Positions 1 to 8,596 of a DNA stretch of 28,599 bases are shown piece after piece. Position numbers and translations under genes: made by a program. The notes under the pieces are model-generated. The model was not told the origin of the DNA and did no database searches. It was given only the letters and a program-made list of their open reading frames with translations. How positions within the stretch are numbered: the stretch's first letter is position 1; each line of letters starts with the position of its first letter. The stretch is taken from positions 1 through 28,599 of the forward strand of contig JAKFXV010000137.1 of NCBI GenBank assembly GCA_021731205.1, written 5' to 3'. Origin of the DNA: Nocardioides sp. GTDB lineage: Bacteria > Actinomycetota > Actinomycetes > Propionibacteriales > Nocardioidaceae.

Positions 1-2
1 AC

Positions 3-686
3 TCCGCTCGACTGGTCGTGGCCGGAGCCCCCACGACCGGCGCCGAGCTGACCGCCGACGAGCGTCGGGCGCTGCGACTCGCCTCGGCCCGAGCTACGCG
101 CCGACGGCGTCGGGTGCTGAGCCTGATCCTCGTGGCGTGCGTGGTGGTCGGCGGGTTGGCCGGCTACAGCACCATCGAGCCGATGTACGCCGCGATCCCG
201 GTCGGACTCCTGGTCGCCTGGTTGGTGGCGTGTCGAGTGATGGTGAAGTCCGAGCGTCGAGCACTGGCCCCTGCTGCGCCGAAACCGGCTGCCCCACGGG
301 CTCCGAGCACCCCGGCCCCGTTCGGAGCGGTGACCGTCCCGGGACCCGCATCGGCTGCGAAGCGGGTCGCCACGGCTGCCGTGGCGGCCGAGATCGGCCA
401 GGACGACGACACCACGACCATCCCCGCGGTCTCGGCCGGTGCCGAGTCAGAGGACGCGAGCCTGTGGGATCCCGTGCCGGTGACGTTGCCGACGTACGTC
501 TCGAAGGCCCCGGCTGCGCGCCGCACGGTGCGGTCGATCGACCTGGAGTCCAGCGGGGTCTGGACGTCCGGCCGGACCGAGGTGGCCGCCCGGATCGCGC
601 GCGAGGCGGAAGCGGCCGCGCACGTCGAGTCCGAGGCCGCGGCGGAAGGCGTCGCGATGGCCGCAAGTCAGGCCGTCGGGTCCTAG
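3..686 (+). CDS. sepX: SepX/GlpR-like divisome membrane protein, 5'-truncated
   Basis: The frame is open to the left edge, so the gene probably begins outside the window. A GTG at 18 is the first in-frame start visible, but the residues before it (SARLVV) read like continuing protein. From that GTG, a basic run (RRRRR, about 28-32) precedes two hydrophobic segments at about 33-50 and 56-74. An Ala/Pro-rich linker follows, then the segment WDPVPVTLPTYV and an IDLESSGVW patch. That order (arginine-rich stretch, two membrane spans, LPTYV box) matches the C-terminal part of actinobacterial GlpR/SepX proteins, which act with the cell-division machinery. A tRNA-Ala gene lies 101 bp downstream. The name comes from recalled family pattern; being an actinobacterial membrane protein is surer than the exact name. 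Confidence 0.6.
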   Translation, partial: SARLVVAGAPTTGAELTADERRALRLASARATRRRRRVLSLILVACVVVGGLAGYSTIEPMYAAIPVGLLVAWLVACRVMVKSERRALAPAAPKPAAPRAPSTPAPFGAVTVPGPASAAKRVATAAVAAEIGQDDDTTTIPAVSAGAESEDASLWDPVPVTLPTYVSKAPAARRTVRSIDLESSGVWTSGRTEVAARIAREAEAAAHVESEAAAEGVAMAASQAVGS

Positions 687-787
687 TCGTTCGCCCTCGC
701 CGGTCCCGGCGCCTGATTCGAAGGCGCCCTCGGCGCGATGTTACGGTTCTCCCGTTTCACGGGTCGCCCGCCCATGGCGGTGGTCCC

Positions 788-863
788 GGGGCTGTGGCGC
801 AGTTGGTAGCGCGTCTCGTTCGCATCGAGAAGGTCAGGGGTTCGACTCCCCTCAGCTCCACCA
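788..863 (+). tRNA. tRNA-Ala (anticodon CGC)
   Basis: A complete 76-nt cloverleaf can be folded. The acceptor stem GGGGCTG pairs with CAGCTCC and contains the G3-U70 wobble that identifies alanine tRNAs. The anticodon stem TCTCG/CGAGA encloses the loop TTCGCAT, giving anticodon CGC (codon GCG). The T arm contains GGTTCGACTCC. The discriminator base is A and the 3' CCA is encoded (861-863). Confidence 0.96.
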
Positions 864-1868
864 AAAGGTTGCGCAGTCAAACTCCTGACTTGGAGAGTGG
901 ATAGCGAACCGCACACAGCCGGCCCTCGGGGCCCGCTGTTTCGTCTTCCATGGTCGCGACCATGATCCGGCGGCTTGCTTCGAGCGCCTCGGCGATGACA
1001 GCGCGCTCAGGGCAGCGCGGGTTGGTTTGTCCGGATCGTCGGGAACGATGTCGATGTAGATCTTGGCGAACCAGGCTTCGTTGTACGTGCGCCGCAGGAC
1101 CGGCTCGGGGGTGGAGTAGGCGGTGATCTATCCCCGGGCGGCGATGGTTGAGTTCGATCGGTTCACGGATGGGCGGCGGTGTCTGGACATGGGAGTCCTG
1201 ACTAGCCGAGCACGGGCGCAGCGCACCGCCGCGGTGGACCGGATTGGGCGGCCATGTACGGCGAAGCGATGGACGCAGTTTCATCGGGGCGCCCTCGATG
1301 AAGGCGAGTGTGGCAATTGCTGCACTACGGCAATAGATAGACGATCGATGAATGATTTGCAGATTAAATTCAATTGTGCTTAAGCGGTTCATCGGTGATT
1401 CTTGCCTCCCGAGCTCGCTTTAGACCCTAGACGACGAATGGAACCGCCATCAGGATCATCGTGGACGCCGGCGACCCAGGGCCTGGAGATGTGGACGTGG
1501 AGAGATGTGTAAGCGTCACGATGGTCTTGCGGATCAGTTCCCAGAAAGCCGGCAACCGGACCCAGGTGGCGTGAACGACCTCCTCCGTGCCTGGTTGCAA
1601 TGTCAGGATCGGACCTGCCTCACCCTCCGGCACCCGATGATCGGACTGCCGCTCCTTGCGCAACGTGTCGCGTTTCGCCAAGCAGCGCAACCGCGTGACC
1701 CGCATGCCACGATGCAGGAACGGACACGCCGAATGAGTCGCCCGGCAGGATCGGCCTGGGTTCGACTGCCGTCGTGCCGCAGACACTTCTTTCCATCCGG
1801 GGGCTATGCAAGTTGTCGAACTGCCCTGACACTACGAGCGCCATGACTTCGCATGGAGAGGAATGCCC
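864..1868. other. About 1 kb with no intact gene
   Basis: No reading frame on either strand gives a convincing full-length protein. The only partly recognisable part is a short recombinase-like stretch near 900-1115 (minus), listed separately. 1318-1385 is clearly richer in A+T than its surroundings. The rest (about 1390-1850) has overlapping open frames on both strands with no recognised motif. The promoter of the LysR gene should lie just before 1869. Confidence 0.6.
900..1118 (-). pseudogene. Possible C-terminal remnant of a site-specific recombinase
   Basis: On the minus strand a short frame reads ITAYSTPEPVLRRTYNEAWF followed by AKIYIDIVPDD. It is preceded by an in-frame TAG. It continues recognisably only after a frame change, as IAEALEASRRIMVATMEDE. 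The pattern RRTYNEAWFAKIYID recalls the C-terminal part of large serine recombinases, where a similar NQAFF-x-KIYID stretch occurs. The in-frame stop, the frame shift and the lack of any N-terminal catalytic domain indicate a decayed fragment. Its position just downstream of a tRNA gene suits an old integration site, but the resemblance is short and other origins are possible. Confidence 0.3.
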
Positions 1869-2828
1869 ATGACACCGACACAGTTGCGTGCGTTTGCTGC
1901 GGTGGTCAAATACGGCTCCGTTAAGAAAGCAGCGACCGACCTGCAAGTCTCCGATGCCGCAGTCTCGCTCCACATAGCACAACTCCGTAGTGAGCTGGGC
2001 GACAAGCTGTTCGTACGGACCGCCGAGGGTTTGGCATTCACTCCCGGCGGCCTGAGACTCGCGAGTCGGGCCATTGAGATCCTGGGCATCCAGAGCCAGA
2101 CCGTCATGGAGGTACGCGAAGCGGGGGGTGGCCGTCGCATGATCCGATTGGCCGCGTCGAGCCTGTTTGGCGAGTATGCGGCGGCTGGGCTCATCGGGTT
2201 GTTCGCCGATCGGTCAAGAGATCTGGACCTCGAGTTGAGCATTCACTCGCCTAGGACTTTCGAGACTTTACTGCAGACTCGCGCCGTGGACGCTGTGATC
2301 GGCCCGGGTCCGACTTGCTTTGACCCGTCGATCGCCAGTGTTCCCTTCCTCAACTACCAGGTCGTCGCGGTCGTCGGTCCGCGGCACCGGTTGGCCACGG
2401 CCGCCGCCCCCCATTCGAGCAGTTTGCGCAAACACACGTGGCTGCTAGGTCCATCCGTAGCCGACGATTCGGGTGTCATCCCGAAAATGCTTCGGCGCCT
2501 CGGCGTTGCAGACGAGCGACAGCGGATCTTCCAGAGCCACTCGGCGGCGCTCGAGGAAGCGAAGCGGGGGAACGGGATCTCGCTGGCGCTGGCGTTTGTC
2601 GTGTCACCAGATGTCGCCGGTGGCAGCCTAGTGCGGTTGACGGGGCAGCACCTGCAGGCGCAGGGAGTGTGGAGTGTCTCGACGTTGATGGGCAAGCAGG
2701 CCCCTTCGGCGGCGCTGGAGTTACGCCGGTTCGTGACGACGCCGCGTGCTATGCAGGCAATGCTGCGCGGTAAGGGTGCTGCGTATGGTCGTTTCAAGCC
2801 TGCGGTACATGTGACCCTCTGGAACTAG
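1869..2828 (+). CDS. LysR-family transcriptional regulator
   Basis: A 319-residue protein with an N-terminal winged helix-turn-helix typical of LysR regulators. It begins MTPTQLRAFAAVVKYGSVKK and continues AATDLQVSDAAVSLHIAQLR and LFVRTAEGLAFTPGG. The remaining 240 or so residues fit a LysR effector-binding domain. ATG 1869 is preferred over the in-frame ATG at 1863: GGAGAGG (1855-1861) lies 7 nt before 1869 but only 1 nt before 1863. Its stop is shared on the opposite strand with the trmO-like gene (CTAG 2825-2828). It lies upstream of, and in the same direction as, the cox operon, so it is a candidate CO dehydrogenase regulator. The effector cannot be read from the sequence. Confidence 0.88.
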   Translation: MTPTQLRAFAAVVKYGSVKKAATDLQVSDAAVSLHIAQLRSELGDKLFVRTAEGLAFTPGGLRLASRAIEILGIQSQTVMEVREAGGGRRMIRLAASSLFGEYAAAGLIGLFADRSRDLDLELSIHSPRTFETLLQTRAVDAVIGPGPTCFDPSIASVPFLNYQVVAVVGPRHRLATAAAPHSSSLRKHTWLLGPSVADDSGVIPKMLRRLGVADERQRIFQSHSAALEEAKRGNGISLALAFVVSPDVAGGSLVRLTGQHLQAQGVWSVSTLMGKQAPSAALELRRFVTTPRAMQAMLRGKGAAYGRFKPAVHVTLWN

Positions 2829-3358
2829 TTACCGATCGGCCCCGCACGGGAGCTGAGATCAGCTGGGGTTGTGCCGTCGAGAATGTCGACGGTGTCGAAC
2901 CAGCCACAGCGGGGCTCGTCCAAAGGACGGTCGAAGCGAGTGACGTAGGGCTTGAGATCGATGACCGGTGTGCCGTCAACCATGTCCACTCCCGCGAATC
3001 GCACTGTACGTCCGGATATCTCGATGACTCGGACAAGACTCAGCCCCAACGGATTGGGGCGTCGAGGCCCGCGTGTCGCAAAGATGCCCACTTTGCGTTG
3101 ACTCGGCCCAAGCAAGAATGGCACTTGCACCATCGGCGTCTCGCCGACCTGATCCCGCGGTCGGTCCAGCCAGCACATCAACCAGGCGTGATCGAACCCT
3201 TCCAGTCCGAGTAGACCTCGCTCGTATTGCTCGAAGATCTCGACTGTGGCGTGCTCGTCGCGGTTCAAGGAAGACTGCACCGGTGTCCTCTCGGTCTCGG
3301 TCCGCGCGGCGTGCACGACCCCGATCGCCACAACCGGAAAGTTCTGCGAACTCGGCAT
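2825..3358 (-). CDS. trmO: TrmO/TsaA-like tRNA methyltransferase family protein
   Basis: A 177-residue protein of the TsaA/YaeB/VirR family, whose characterised member TrmO uses S-adenosylmethionine to methylate t6A at position 37 of certain tRNAs. Family landmarks are VVAIGVVHAARTETERTPVQ near the N-terminus, GLEGFDHAWLMCWLDR mid-protein, and GIFATRGPRRPNPLGLSLVR, which corresponds to the family signature FATR-x-P-x-RPNP-x-GLS. The open frame extends upstream to 3628, but that extension is unlike the family. The ATG at 3358 puts the first beta strand at the usual place, though it lacks a strong Shine-Dalgarno. It is convergent with the LysR gene and has no obvious tie to CO oxidation. Confidence 0.82.
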   Translation of the reverse strand: MPSSQNFPVVAIGVVHAARTETERTPVQSSLNRDEHATVEIFEQYERGLLGLEGFDHAWLMCWLDRPRDQVGETPMVQVPFLLGPSQRKVGIFATRGPRRPNPLGLSLVRVIEISGRTVRFAGVDMVDGTPVIDLKPYVTRFDRPLDEPRCGWFDTVDILDGTTPADLSSRAGPIGN

Positions 3359-3503
3359 GGCTCTACGGTGCACTAGAGGACGGTCCAATGCACGGCGGGC
3401 TAAGCCTTTGCTTAATTTGCCATTGCAGACGTGACGCAGCGGGTGCACCATGAGCCGACCGAGGCCGCGGTGACGGCCGTCACATCGTGAAGGGACCACG
3501 ACG
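3359..3503. promoter_or_regulatory. Divergent intergenic segment upstream of the cox operon
   Basis: This gap separates the trmO-like gene (minus) from the plus-strand cox block and should hold promoters for both. It contains a locally A+T-richer stretch near 3405-3425 (TTGCTTAATTTGCCATTGCA) with small TGC/GCA arms. That could be a LysR-type site, but the symmetry is too short to be sure. Confidence 0.3.
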
Positions 3504-3773
3504 TTGCCCGTTGAATCGAGTGGACACAGCAAGGGCAACCCCCGGATGTACGAGTTGTTCGAGAACGCACCAAAGACGGGGGACAGCCCGACGGTTTGGG
3601 CATTCCCAGAACTCATTGACTTCCTCAAGGTCTCCGGGCAGCCGGTTCAGGGACCATGGCCGCCGCACCAGCAGCCCAGACCCGACCCCACCGAAGTGGA
3701 GTCAGGACCGGTGGCTGTGCCGGACCCACAAGGTCACAACTTTCCCAAGTCCTCCGAACCCACCGATTCCTGA
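3504..3773 (+). CDS. Small hypothetical protein preceding coxM
   Basis: An 89-residue frame starts at TTG 3504, with GAAGGGA (3489-3495) 8 nt upstream. An alternative ATG is at 3546. The core GNPRMYELFENAPKTGDSPT and PELIDFLKVSGQPVQGPW looks like real protein with strong G/C third positions. The last 40 residues are rich in Pro, Glu and Asp and look disordered. No family is recognised. It ends 27 bp before coxM on the same strand and could be the first gene of the operon. It could also be the surviving end of a larger gene, or a chance frame. Confidence 0.42.
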   Translation: MPVESSGHSKGNPRMYELFENAPKTGDSPTVWAFPELIDFLKVSGQPVQGPWPPHQQPRPDPTEVESGPVAVPDPQGHNFPKSSEPTDS

Positions 3774-3800
3774 GCAACGCTCACTGCATGGAGGTATTGC

Positions 3801-4676
3801 ATGTACCCGTCCCGGTTCCGCTACGAGGCTCCGGCCACGATCGAGGAAGTGATCGATTTGTTGCACGACGGCGGGGGCGAGGCCAAGGTCCTGGCCGGCG
3901 GCCAGAGCCTGATCCCGCTGATGAAGTTGCGGTTCGCCGCACCCGAGTTGGTGGTGGATATCAATCGACTCGCCGGTCTCGACTATCACCGTGTCGATCC
4001 GGACGGCTCAATCCACGTTGGTGCACTGTGCCGCCACGCCGACTTGGAACGCTCCGTCCTCCTGTCGAGCAAGCAACCAACCATGGCAGAGGCGGCCCCG
4101 CTGATCGCGGACCCGATCGTCCGCACCCGAGGAACGCTGGTGGGGTCTCTGTGCCACGCAGATCCGCAGGGTGATTGGGCGGCGGTGGTGACTGCGCTTG
4201 GCGGGTACGTTGTGGCCCAGGGCCGCGACGGGCGCCGCACGATCCCTGTTGACGAGTTCGTCTCAGGGCCGTTCCAGAACGTGCTCGCCTACGACGAAAT
4301 CGTGGTCGAGGCCGTGATCCCGCCGCCTACGGGGACTGTCGCGGGCGGTTACCTCAAGCTCGAACGCCGAGTTGGGGACTTCGCAACGGCAGGTTCCGCG
4401 GTCGCGCTTGAGTTGTCCGGCGATGTCGTGCTGCGGGCGGGCATCGCGCTCACCGGTGTCGGCGCATCGACGATCAATGCCACGAATTCCGCCGCGGTGC
4501 TCACCGGTCGGGCGTTGACGTCCGAGGTCATCGGGGAGGCGGCCGACCTCGCTGCTGTGGCGGCCCAGCCGAAGTCCGACCATCGCGGCAGCGCCGAGTA
4601 CAAGCGACACCTCGTGCGCACGTTCGTGGAACGCATCCTGACCCGCGTGACCGAGACCCAACAGAGGGCGGCCTAG
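3801..4676 (+). CDS. coxM: Carbon monoxide dehydrogenase medium (FAD) subunit
   Basis: A 291-residue flavoprotein subunit of the aerobic Mo-Cu CO dehydrogenase/xanthine dehydrogenase family, close to the usual CoxM length (about 286-290). It carries FAD between the [2Fe-2S] subunit and the quinone acceptor. Visible family features are [11 protein letters not shown] at the start, the FAD-binding [13 protein letters not shown] (32-44), and [18 protein letters not shown] (109-126), the second FAD loop. A TGGAGG Shine-Dalgarno lies at 3788-3793. coxS starts 2 nt after its stop, so the two are co-translated. The second FAD loop reads TLVGSL where many CoxM have TIGGS, a small departure. Confidence 0.95.
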   Translation: MYPSRFRYEAPATIEEVIDLLHDGGGEAKVLAGGQSLIPLMKLRFAAPELVVDINRLAGLDYHRVDPDGSIHVGALCRHADLERSVLLSSKQPTMAEAAPLIADPIVRTRGTLVGSLCHADPQGDWAAVVTALGGYVVAQGRDGRRTIPVDEFVSGPFQNVLAYDEIVVEAVIPPPTGTVAGGYLKLERRVGDFATAGSAVALELSGDVVLRAGIALTGVGASTINATNSAAVLTGRALTSEVIGEAADLAAVAAQPKSDHRGSAEYKRHLVRTFVERILTRVTETQQRAA

Positions 4677-4678
4677 AT

Positions 4679-5218
4679 ATGACGAGTTTGTACGAAGAGA
4701 TCGCAGACGGACCAGGTGAAGGCGTGCCTGTTCGTCGGGTGATGATCACAGTCAACGGAGAGCGTCGCACAGCCGATGTGGAGCCTCGTCTTCTGCTGGC
4801 ACACCTGCTTCGACAGGGATTGAAGTTGACGGGAACACACACCGGATGCGACACGAGCAATTGCGGTGCTTGCACGGTGTTGTTCGACGGCAAGCCGATC
4901 AAGAGTTGCACGATGCTCGCTGCCCAGGCCGACGGTCATGAGGTCACAACGATCGAGGGATTGGCGAGCGCCAGCGAGTTGCACCCGATCCAGGAGGGTT
5001 TCAAGGACGAGCACGGGTTGCAATGTGGTTTCTGTACCCCCGGAATGATGCTCGCCGCGAAGGCACTGCTTGATGAGAATCCGGATCCGGATGAGGACGA
5101 AGTCCGATGGGCCCTTTCCGGGAACCTGTGCCGCTGCACCGGGTACCAGAACATTGTGAAGTCTGTCCTCTGGGCAGCCAAGAAGATGCACGCTGACACG
5201 CCGGCAGACGGGAACTGA
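4679..5218 (+). CDS. coxS: Carbon monoxide dehydrogenase small (2x[2Fe-2S]) subunit
   Basis: A 179-residue iron-sulfur subunit that relays electrons from the Mo-Cu site in CoxL to FAD in CoxM. The plant-type cluster ligands are C57, C62, C65 and C77 ([11 protein letters not shown]...SC). The second-cluster ligands are C116, C119, C151 and C153 (QCGFCTPGM and LCRCTGY). A glutamine directly before C116 and the CRCTGY box are standard for the family. The first 18 or so residues ([18 protein letters not shown]) extend beyond the usual start, so a later start near GTG 4739 (V21), or a true short extension, is possible. It sits between coxM (2 nt) and coxL (4 nt). Confidence 0.96.
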   Translation: MTSLYEEIADGPGEGVPVRRVMITVNGERRTADVEPRLLLAHLLRQGLKLTGTHTGCDTSNCGACTVLFDGKPIKSCTMLAAQADGHEVTTIEGLASASELHPIQEGFKDEHGLQCGFCTPGMMLAAKALLDENPDPDEDEVRWALSGNLCRCTGYQNIVKSVLWAAKKMHADTPADGN

Positions 5219-5222
5219 GAAC

Positions 5223-7610
5223 GTGACGCAAGCATTGGATGAGATCAAGATCGGTGGGATGGGTGCGAGCCGTCGCCGGGTCGAGGACAACCGCTTCATT
5301 CGCGGTCGGGGAAACTACATCGACGACATAGTTCTCCCTGGCATGCTGCATATGGAGATCCTGCGAAGCCCGATGGCGCACGCCCGCATAAGGTCGATCG
5401 ACACCAGCAAGGCCTGGGACATTCCCGGCGTACGACTCGTGCTTACGGGCGAGATGATGGCGGCTCGCAATCTGGCCTGGATGCCGACGCTGTCCTACGA
5501 CACCCAGGCGGTGCTGGCTACGGACAAAGTCCGCTTTCAGGGGCAGGAGGTCGCCTGCGTCATAGCCGACGACCCGTACATCGCCAAGGACGGCTGTGAT
5601 GCGATCGTCGTCGACTACGAGCCTCTGCCGGTCATCGTCAATCCCACACAGGCCTTGGCGACAGATGCCCCAGTGATTCGCGACGACAAGGTCAACCAGC
5701 ACGACAACGTTGCGTTCGATTGGGAGGTCGGAGACAAGGAAGGCACGGATCGTGCCTTTGAGCAGGCGCATCTGGTTTCGAAGATCAAATTGCACTACCC
5801 GCGATCTCACCCGTCACCGTTGGAATGCTGCGGCTCCATAGCTGACTTCGACCGGGCAACCTCCAAGTTGACCGTCTACATGACCTCTCAGGCGCCCCAT
5901 ATCGTCCGCGCCGCGGTGGCGATGGTCGCCGAGTTGCCTGAGCATATGATTCGCATCGTGTCGCCTGACTTGGGTGGGGGATTTGGCAACAAGGTCCCGA
6001 TCTACCCGGGCTATGTCATGTCGATCCTCGCCTCCATCCTCACCGAGCGTCCGGTCAAGTGGATCGAGGATCGTTCCGGGAACCTGATATCGACCGGTTT
6101 TGGCCGAGATGTATATCTCGACGGCGAACTCGCGCTGCGCGAAGACGGCAAGATCCTCGCTGTTCGGATGAAGACGACATCGGACCACGGAGCGTTCTTC
6201 GCCGACGCACAGCCCAGTAAGTTCAAGATCGGGCTGATGCACTCGGCGTTTGCCTGCTACGACATCCCCTACGCCCATCTGAGCGCTCGCGGCGTCTACA
6301 CCACCAAAGCCCCAGGCGGTGTCGCCTATCGATGCTCCTTCCGGGTCACGGAGGCGATGTTCTTTCAGGAGCGAATGGTGCAAGCCGCCGCCGACGACCT
6401 CGGTATGGATCAGGCGGAATTCCGCCGCATCAACTTCGTTAGGGACGACGATTTCCCGCACCGGACGCCGTACGGCTTCTTGACCGATTCAGGGCAGTAC
6501 GCCAAGTGCCTTGACGTGGGGCTGGAGGCGATCGGCTACGCGGAGTTCCTCAAGGAGAAGGAGGAGGCCCGCAAGCGCGGGCGACTACTCGGCATCGGCA
6601 TCTCGACGATGACCGAGCCGCTCGGGGCCGGCAATAGCCGCGAGTACGACATCCTCGGGATCAAGATGTTCGACTCCGCCGAGTTGCGTGTGCACATGAC
6701 CGGCAAGGCGATCCTGCGAACCGGCGCGATGAACCAGGGGCAGGGACACCAGACGACTTGGGCGCAGATTGTCGCTCACGAACTCGGGCTTCCGGCTGAT
6801 GACATCACCGTCGAGGAAGGCGACACCGACACTGCGCCGTTCGGCATGGGCACCTATGCATCCCGTAGCACGCCCGTCGCCGGCGCCGCGGTTTCGATGG
6901 TGTCGCGCAAGGTCAAGGCGAAGGCGCGCAAACTCGCGGCACACCTCCTCGAGGTCTCCGAAGAGGACATCGAGTGGGAGTTGGGGCGCTTCTACGTCCG
7001 CAGCGCTCGGGATCGAGGTGTCTCGATCCAGGAGTGCGCCATGGCTGCCTACAGCAACATGCCGGACGGTCTCGAGCCCGGCCTGGAGGCAAATGCCTAC
7101 TACGATCCGCCGAACCTCACTTGGCCCTTCGGCTGCTACATCGCCACCGTCGAGGTGGATCCGGTGACCGGCGTCTGGGACGTTCTCCGCGTGGTCGCCG
7201 TGGACGACTGTGGTGTTCGTATCAATCCGATGATCGTCGAAGGGCAGATCATGGGTGGTCTCACCGAGGCGTATGCCATGGCGAACATGCAGTTCATCAC
7301 GTTCGACGCGGAGGGCAACTGCGTCGGGTCGAACTTCATGGACTATCTGATTCCGTCAGCGTGGGAGACACCTGGATACGAACTCCATGAGGTCGTCACC
7401 CCTTGTCCCCATCACCCGATCGGCGCCAAGGGCGTCGGAGAATGCGCGACGGTGGGTGGACCCGCAGCGTTCGTCAATGCGGTCATCGACGCATTGAAGG
7501 GCACAGGGGTCCGCAACATCGACATGCCGCTGCTGCCGGACCGGGTGTACGAGGCCCTCACGCAGAAGCACGACGTCTCCGGTGCCCCGCCGGTGAGAAC
7601 GGACAACTGA
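5223..7610 (+). CDS. coxL: Form I CO dehydrogenase large (Mo-Cu) subunit, copy 1
   Basis: A 795-residue molybdenum hydroxylase large subunit. AYRCSFR at 368-374 is the form I (aerobic, high-affinity CO-oxidising) active-site signature AYXCSFR; its cysteine (C371) binds copper in characterised enzymes. Other landmarks are GGGFGNKVPIYPG (251-263), QGQGH (505-509), and PIGAKGVGE ending in E740, the predicted catalytic glutamate. The start is GTG 5223, 4 nt after coxS. Compared with copy 2 in this window it departs from the common pattern in places: SQAPHIVRAAVAM here against SQAPHAHRTLYAM there. It shares TGATG with the next gene. The three subunits in M-S-L order are the canonical CO dehydrogenase layout. 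Confidence 0.95.
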   Translation: MTQALDEIKIGGMGASRRRVEDNRFIRGRGNYIDDIVLPGMLHMEILRSPMAHARIRSIDTSKAWDIPGVRLVLTGEMMAARNLAWMPTLSYDTQAVLATDKVRFQGQEVACVIADDPYIAKDGCDAIVVDYEPLPVIVNPTQALATDAPVIRDDKVNQHDNVAFDWEVGDKEGTDRAFEQAHLVSKIKLHYPRSHPSPLECCGSIADFDRATSKLTVYMTSQAPHIVRAAVAMVAELPEHMIRIVSPDLGGGFGNKVPIYPGYVMSILASILTERPVKWIEDRSGNLISTGFGRDVYLDGELALREDGKILAVRMKTTSDHGAFFADAQPSKFKIGLMHSAFACYDIPYAHLSARGVYTTKAPGGVAYRCSFRVTEAMFFQERMVQAAADDLGMDQAEFRRINFVRDDDFPHRTPYGFLTDSGQYAKCLDVGLEAIGYAEFLKEKEEARKRGRLLGIGISTMTEPLGAGNSREYDILGIKMFDSAELRVHMTGKAILRTGAMNQGQGHQTTWAQIVAHELGLPADDITVEEGDTDTAPFGMGTYASRSTPVAGAAVSMVSRKVKAKARKLAAHLLEVSEEDIEWELGRFYVRSARDRGVSIQECAMAAYSNMPDGLEPGLEANAYYDPPNLTWPFGCYIATVEVDPVTGVWDVLRVVAVDDCGVRINPMIVEGQIMGGLTEAYAMANMQFITFDAEGNCVGSNFMDYLIPSAWETPGYELHEVVTPCPHHPIGAKGVGECATVGGPAAFVNAVIDALKGTGVRNIDMPLLPDRVYEALTQKHDVSGAPPVRTDN

Positions 7611-8593
7611 TGGACTACGTGGCCGTTGACGGCTGGGACGTCGTGACTCGGGCCGCCGAGTTGTCGAGTCAAGGTGAGGAGTTCGCGCTCGCCACGGTGG
7701 TGTGGCGACAGGGGCCGTCCTCCGGACAACAGGGGTCACGGGCAATCGTCACGGCCAGCGGCCAGGTGTACGGATGGATCGGCGGGGCCTGTGCCGAGCC
7801 AGCCGTGATCCGTGAGGCCCAGCGGGTCATCCGCGAGCGGCGACCCCAGTTGCTGCTCTTAGGGACGCCAGAGCAGTTTGGCTCTGTCGTGCCCGAGGGC
7901 ATGGCGACAGTTCCGATCTCCTGCCAGAGCGAGGGAGCACTCCAGGTGTACGTCGAACCCGTCATCCCGACACCGAACCTGACGATCGTCGGACGATCGC
8001 CCATGGCCCAAACGCTCGCGGACCTCGCCCGGGCGCTCGGCTGGCGAAGCGAACTAAGCGACCGTGGTCAGCTTCCAGCCGCCAACCTCGATGCTCGATC
8101 GATCGTGGTCATCGCCACCCAGGGCCACGGCGACGAGGAGGCCGTCGAGCTGGCGGCGCTGGCCAACCCGGCGTTCGTTGGCTTGGTGGCCTCGCGCAAA
8201 CGGGGCGAGGCCGTCCTCGGCTATCTGGCCGACCGTGGCGTCCCAGAGCACCTACTCGACAAGGTCCACACGCCGATCGGGATTGATCTCGGCCAGACCT
8301 CACACCGCGAGATCGCGGTCGCGATCCTGGCCGAGCTGGTGCAGCTGAGAGTGGCCGGACAGCTCATCCCGTCCGGCGCCGCGGACACCGCAACGGCTGG
8401 CGGGCATCAGCCCTCGTCGATGCCCGAAGAGGCCGTCGATCCCGTTTGCGGGATGACAGTGTCGGCTGATGCCTCAAGCCATCCCGTCGTCGACAAGGGC
8501 GTCACCTACTACTTCTGTCGAGTCGGCTGCCGCGACAGCTTCCTCGAGAACCCCGCCGCGTACACGCCAGACCTTGCCCACCAGGAGGCCTAA
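7610..8593 (+). CDS. XdhC-family CO dehydrogenase maturation protein fused to a YHS domain
   Basis: A 327-residue protein whose ATG overlaps the coxL stop (TGATG). Residues 10-115 form an XdhC/CoxI N-terminal domain (ALATVVWRQGPSSGQQGSRA, GWIGGACAEP 56-65). Residues 123-245 form the XdhC C-terminal Rossmann-like domain (LTIVGRSPMAQTLADLARAL; TPIGIDLGQTSHREIAVAIL). After a short linker, residues 276-319 form a YHS domain: VDPVCGMTVSA, then YYFC-x3-C (C303, C307). XdhC-type proteins help insert or sulfurate molybdenum cofactor. YHS domains bind metals in copper-handling and monooxygenase proteins. A metal or copper role at the Mo-Cu centre is therefore an inference. Three XdhC-like proteins are encoded here and only this one carries YHS. 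Confidence 0.88.
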   Translation: MDYVAVDGWDVVTRAAELSSQGEEFALATVVWRQGPSSGQQGSRAIVTASGQVYGWIGGACAEPAVIREAQRVIRERRPQLLLLGTPEQFGSVVPEGMATVPISCQSEGALQVYVEPVIPTPNLTIVGRSPMAQTLADLARALGWRSELSDRGQLPAANLDARSIVVIATQGHGDEEAVELAALANPAFVGLVASRKRGEAVLGYLADRGVPEHLLDKVHTPIGIDLGQTSHREIAVAILAELVQLRVAGQLIPSGAADTATAGGHQPSSMPEEAVDPVCGMTVSADASSHPVVDKGVTYYFCRVGCRDSFLENPAAYTPDLAHQEA

Positions 8594-8596
8594 GTC

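Noticed and set aside
877..1392. Long open frame on the minus strand after tRNA-Ala
   Set aside because: Most of it has no protein-like pattern. Only a short piece near 900-1115 resembles a recombinase, and that piece switches frame, so a single 171-residue gene is not credible.
1427..1846. Overlapping open frames on both strands before the LysR gene
   Set aside because: Neither frame has a recognisable motif, good ribosome-binding site or consistent codon bias, and they contradict each other.
3359..3628. N-terminal extension of the TrmO-like protein
   Set aside because: The extra 90 residues are unlike the family and overlap the plus-strand small ORF; the family start fits ATG 3358.
7403..7609. 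N-terminal extension of the XdhC-YHS protein inside coxL
   Set aside because: The frame is open by chance opposite strong coxL coding. The family N-terminus and the TGATG overlap place the start at 7610.
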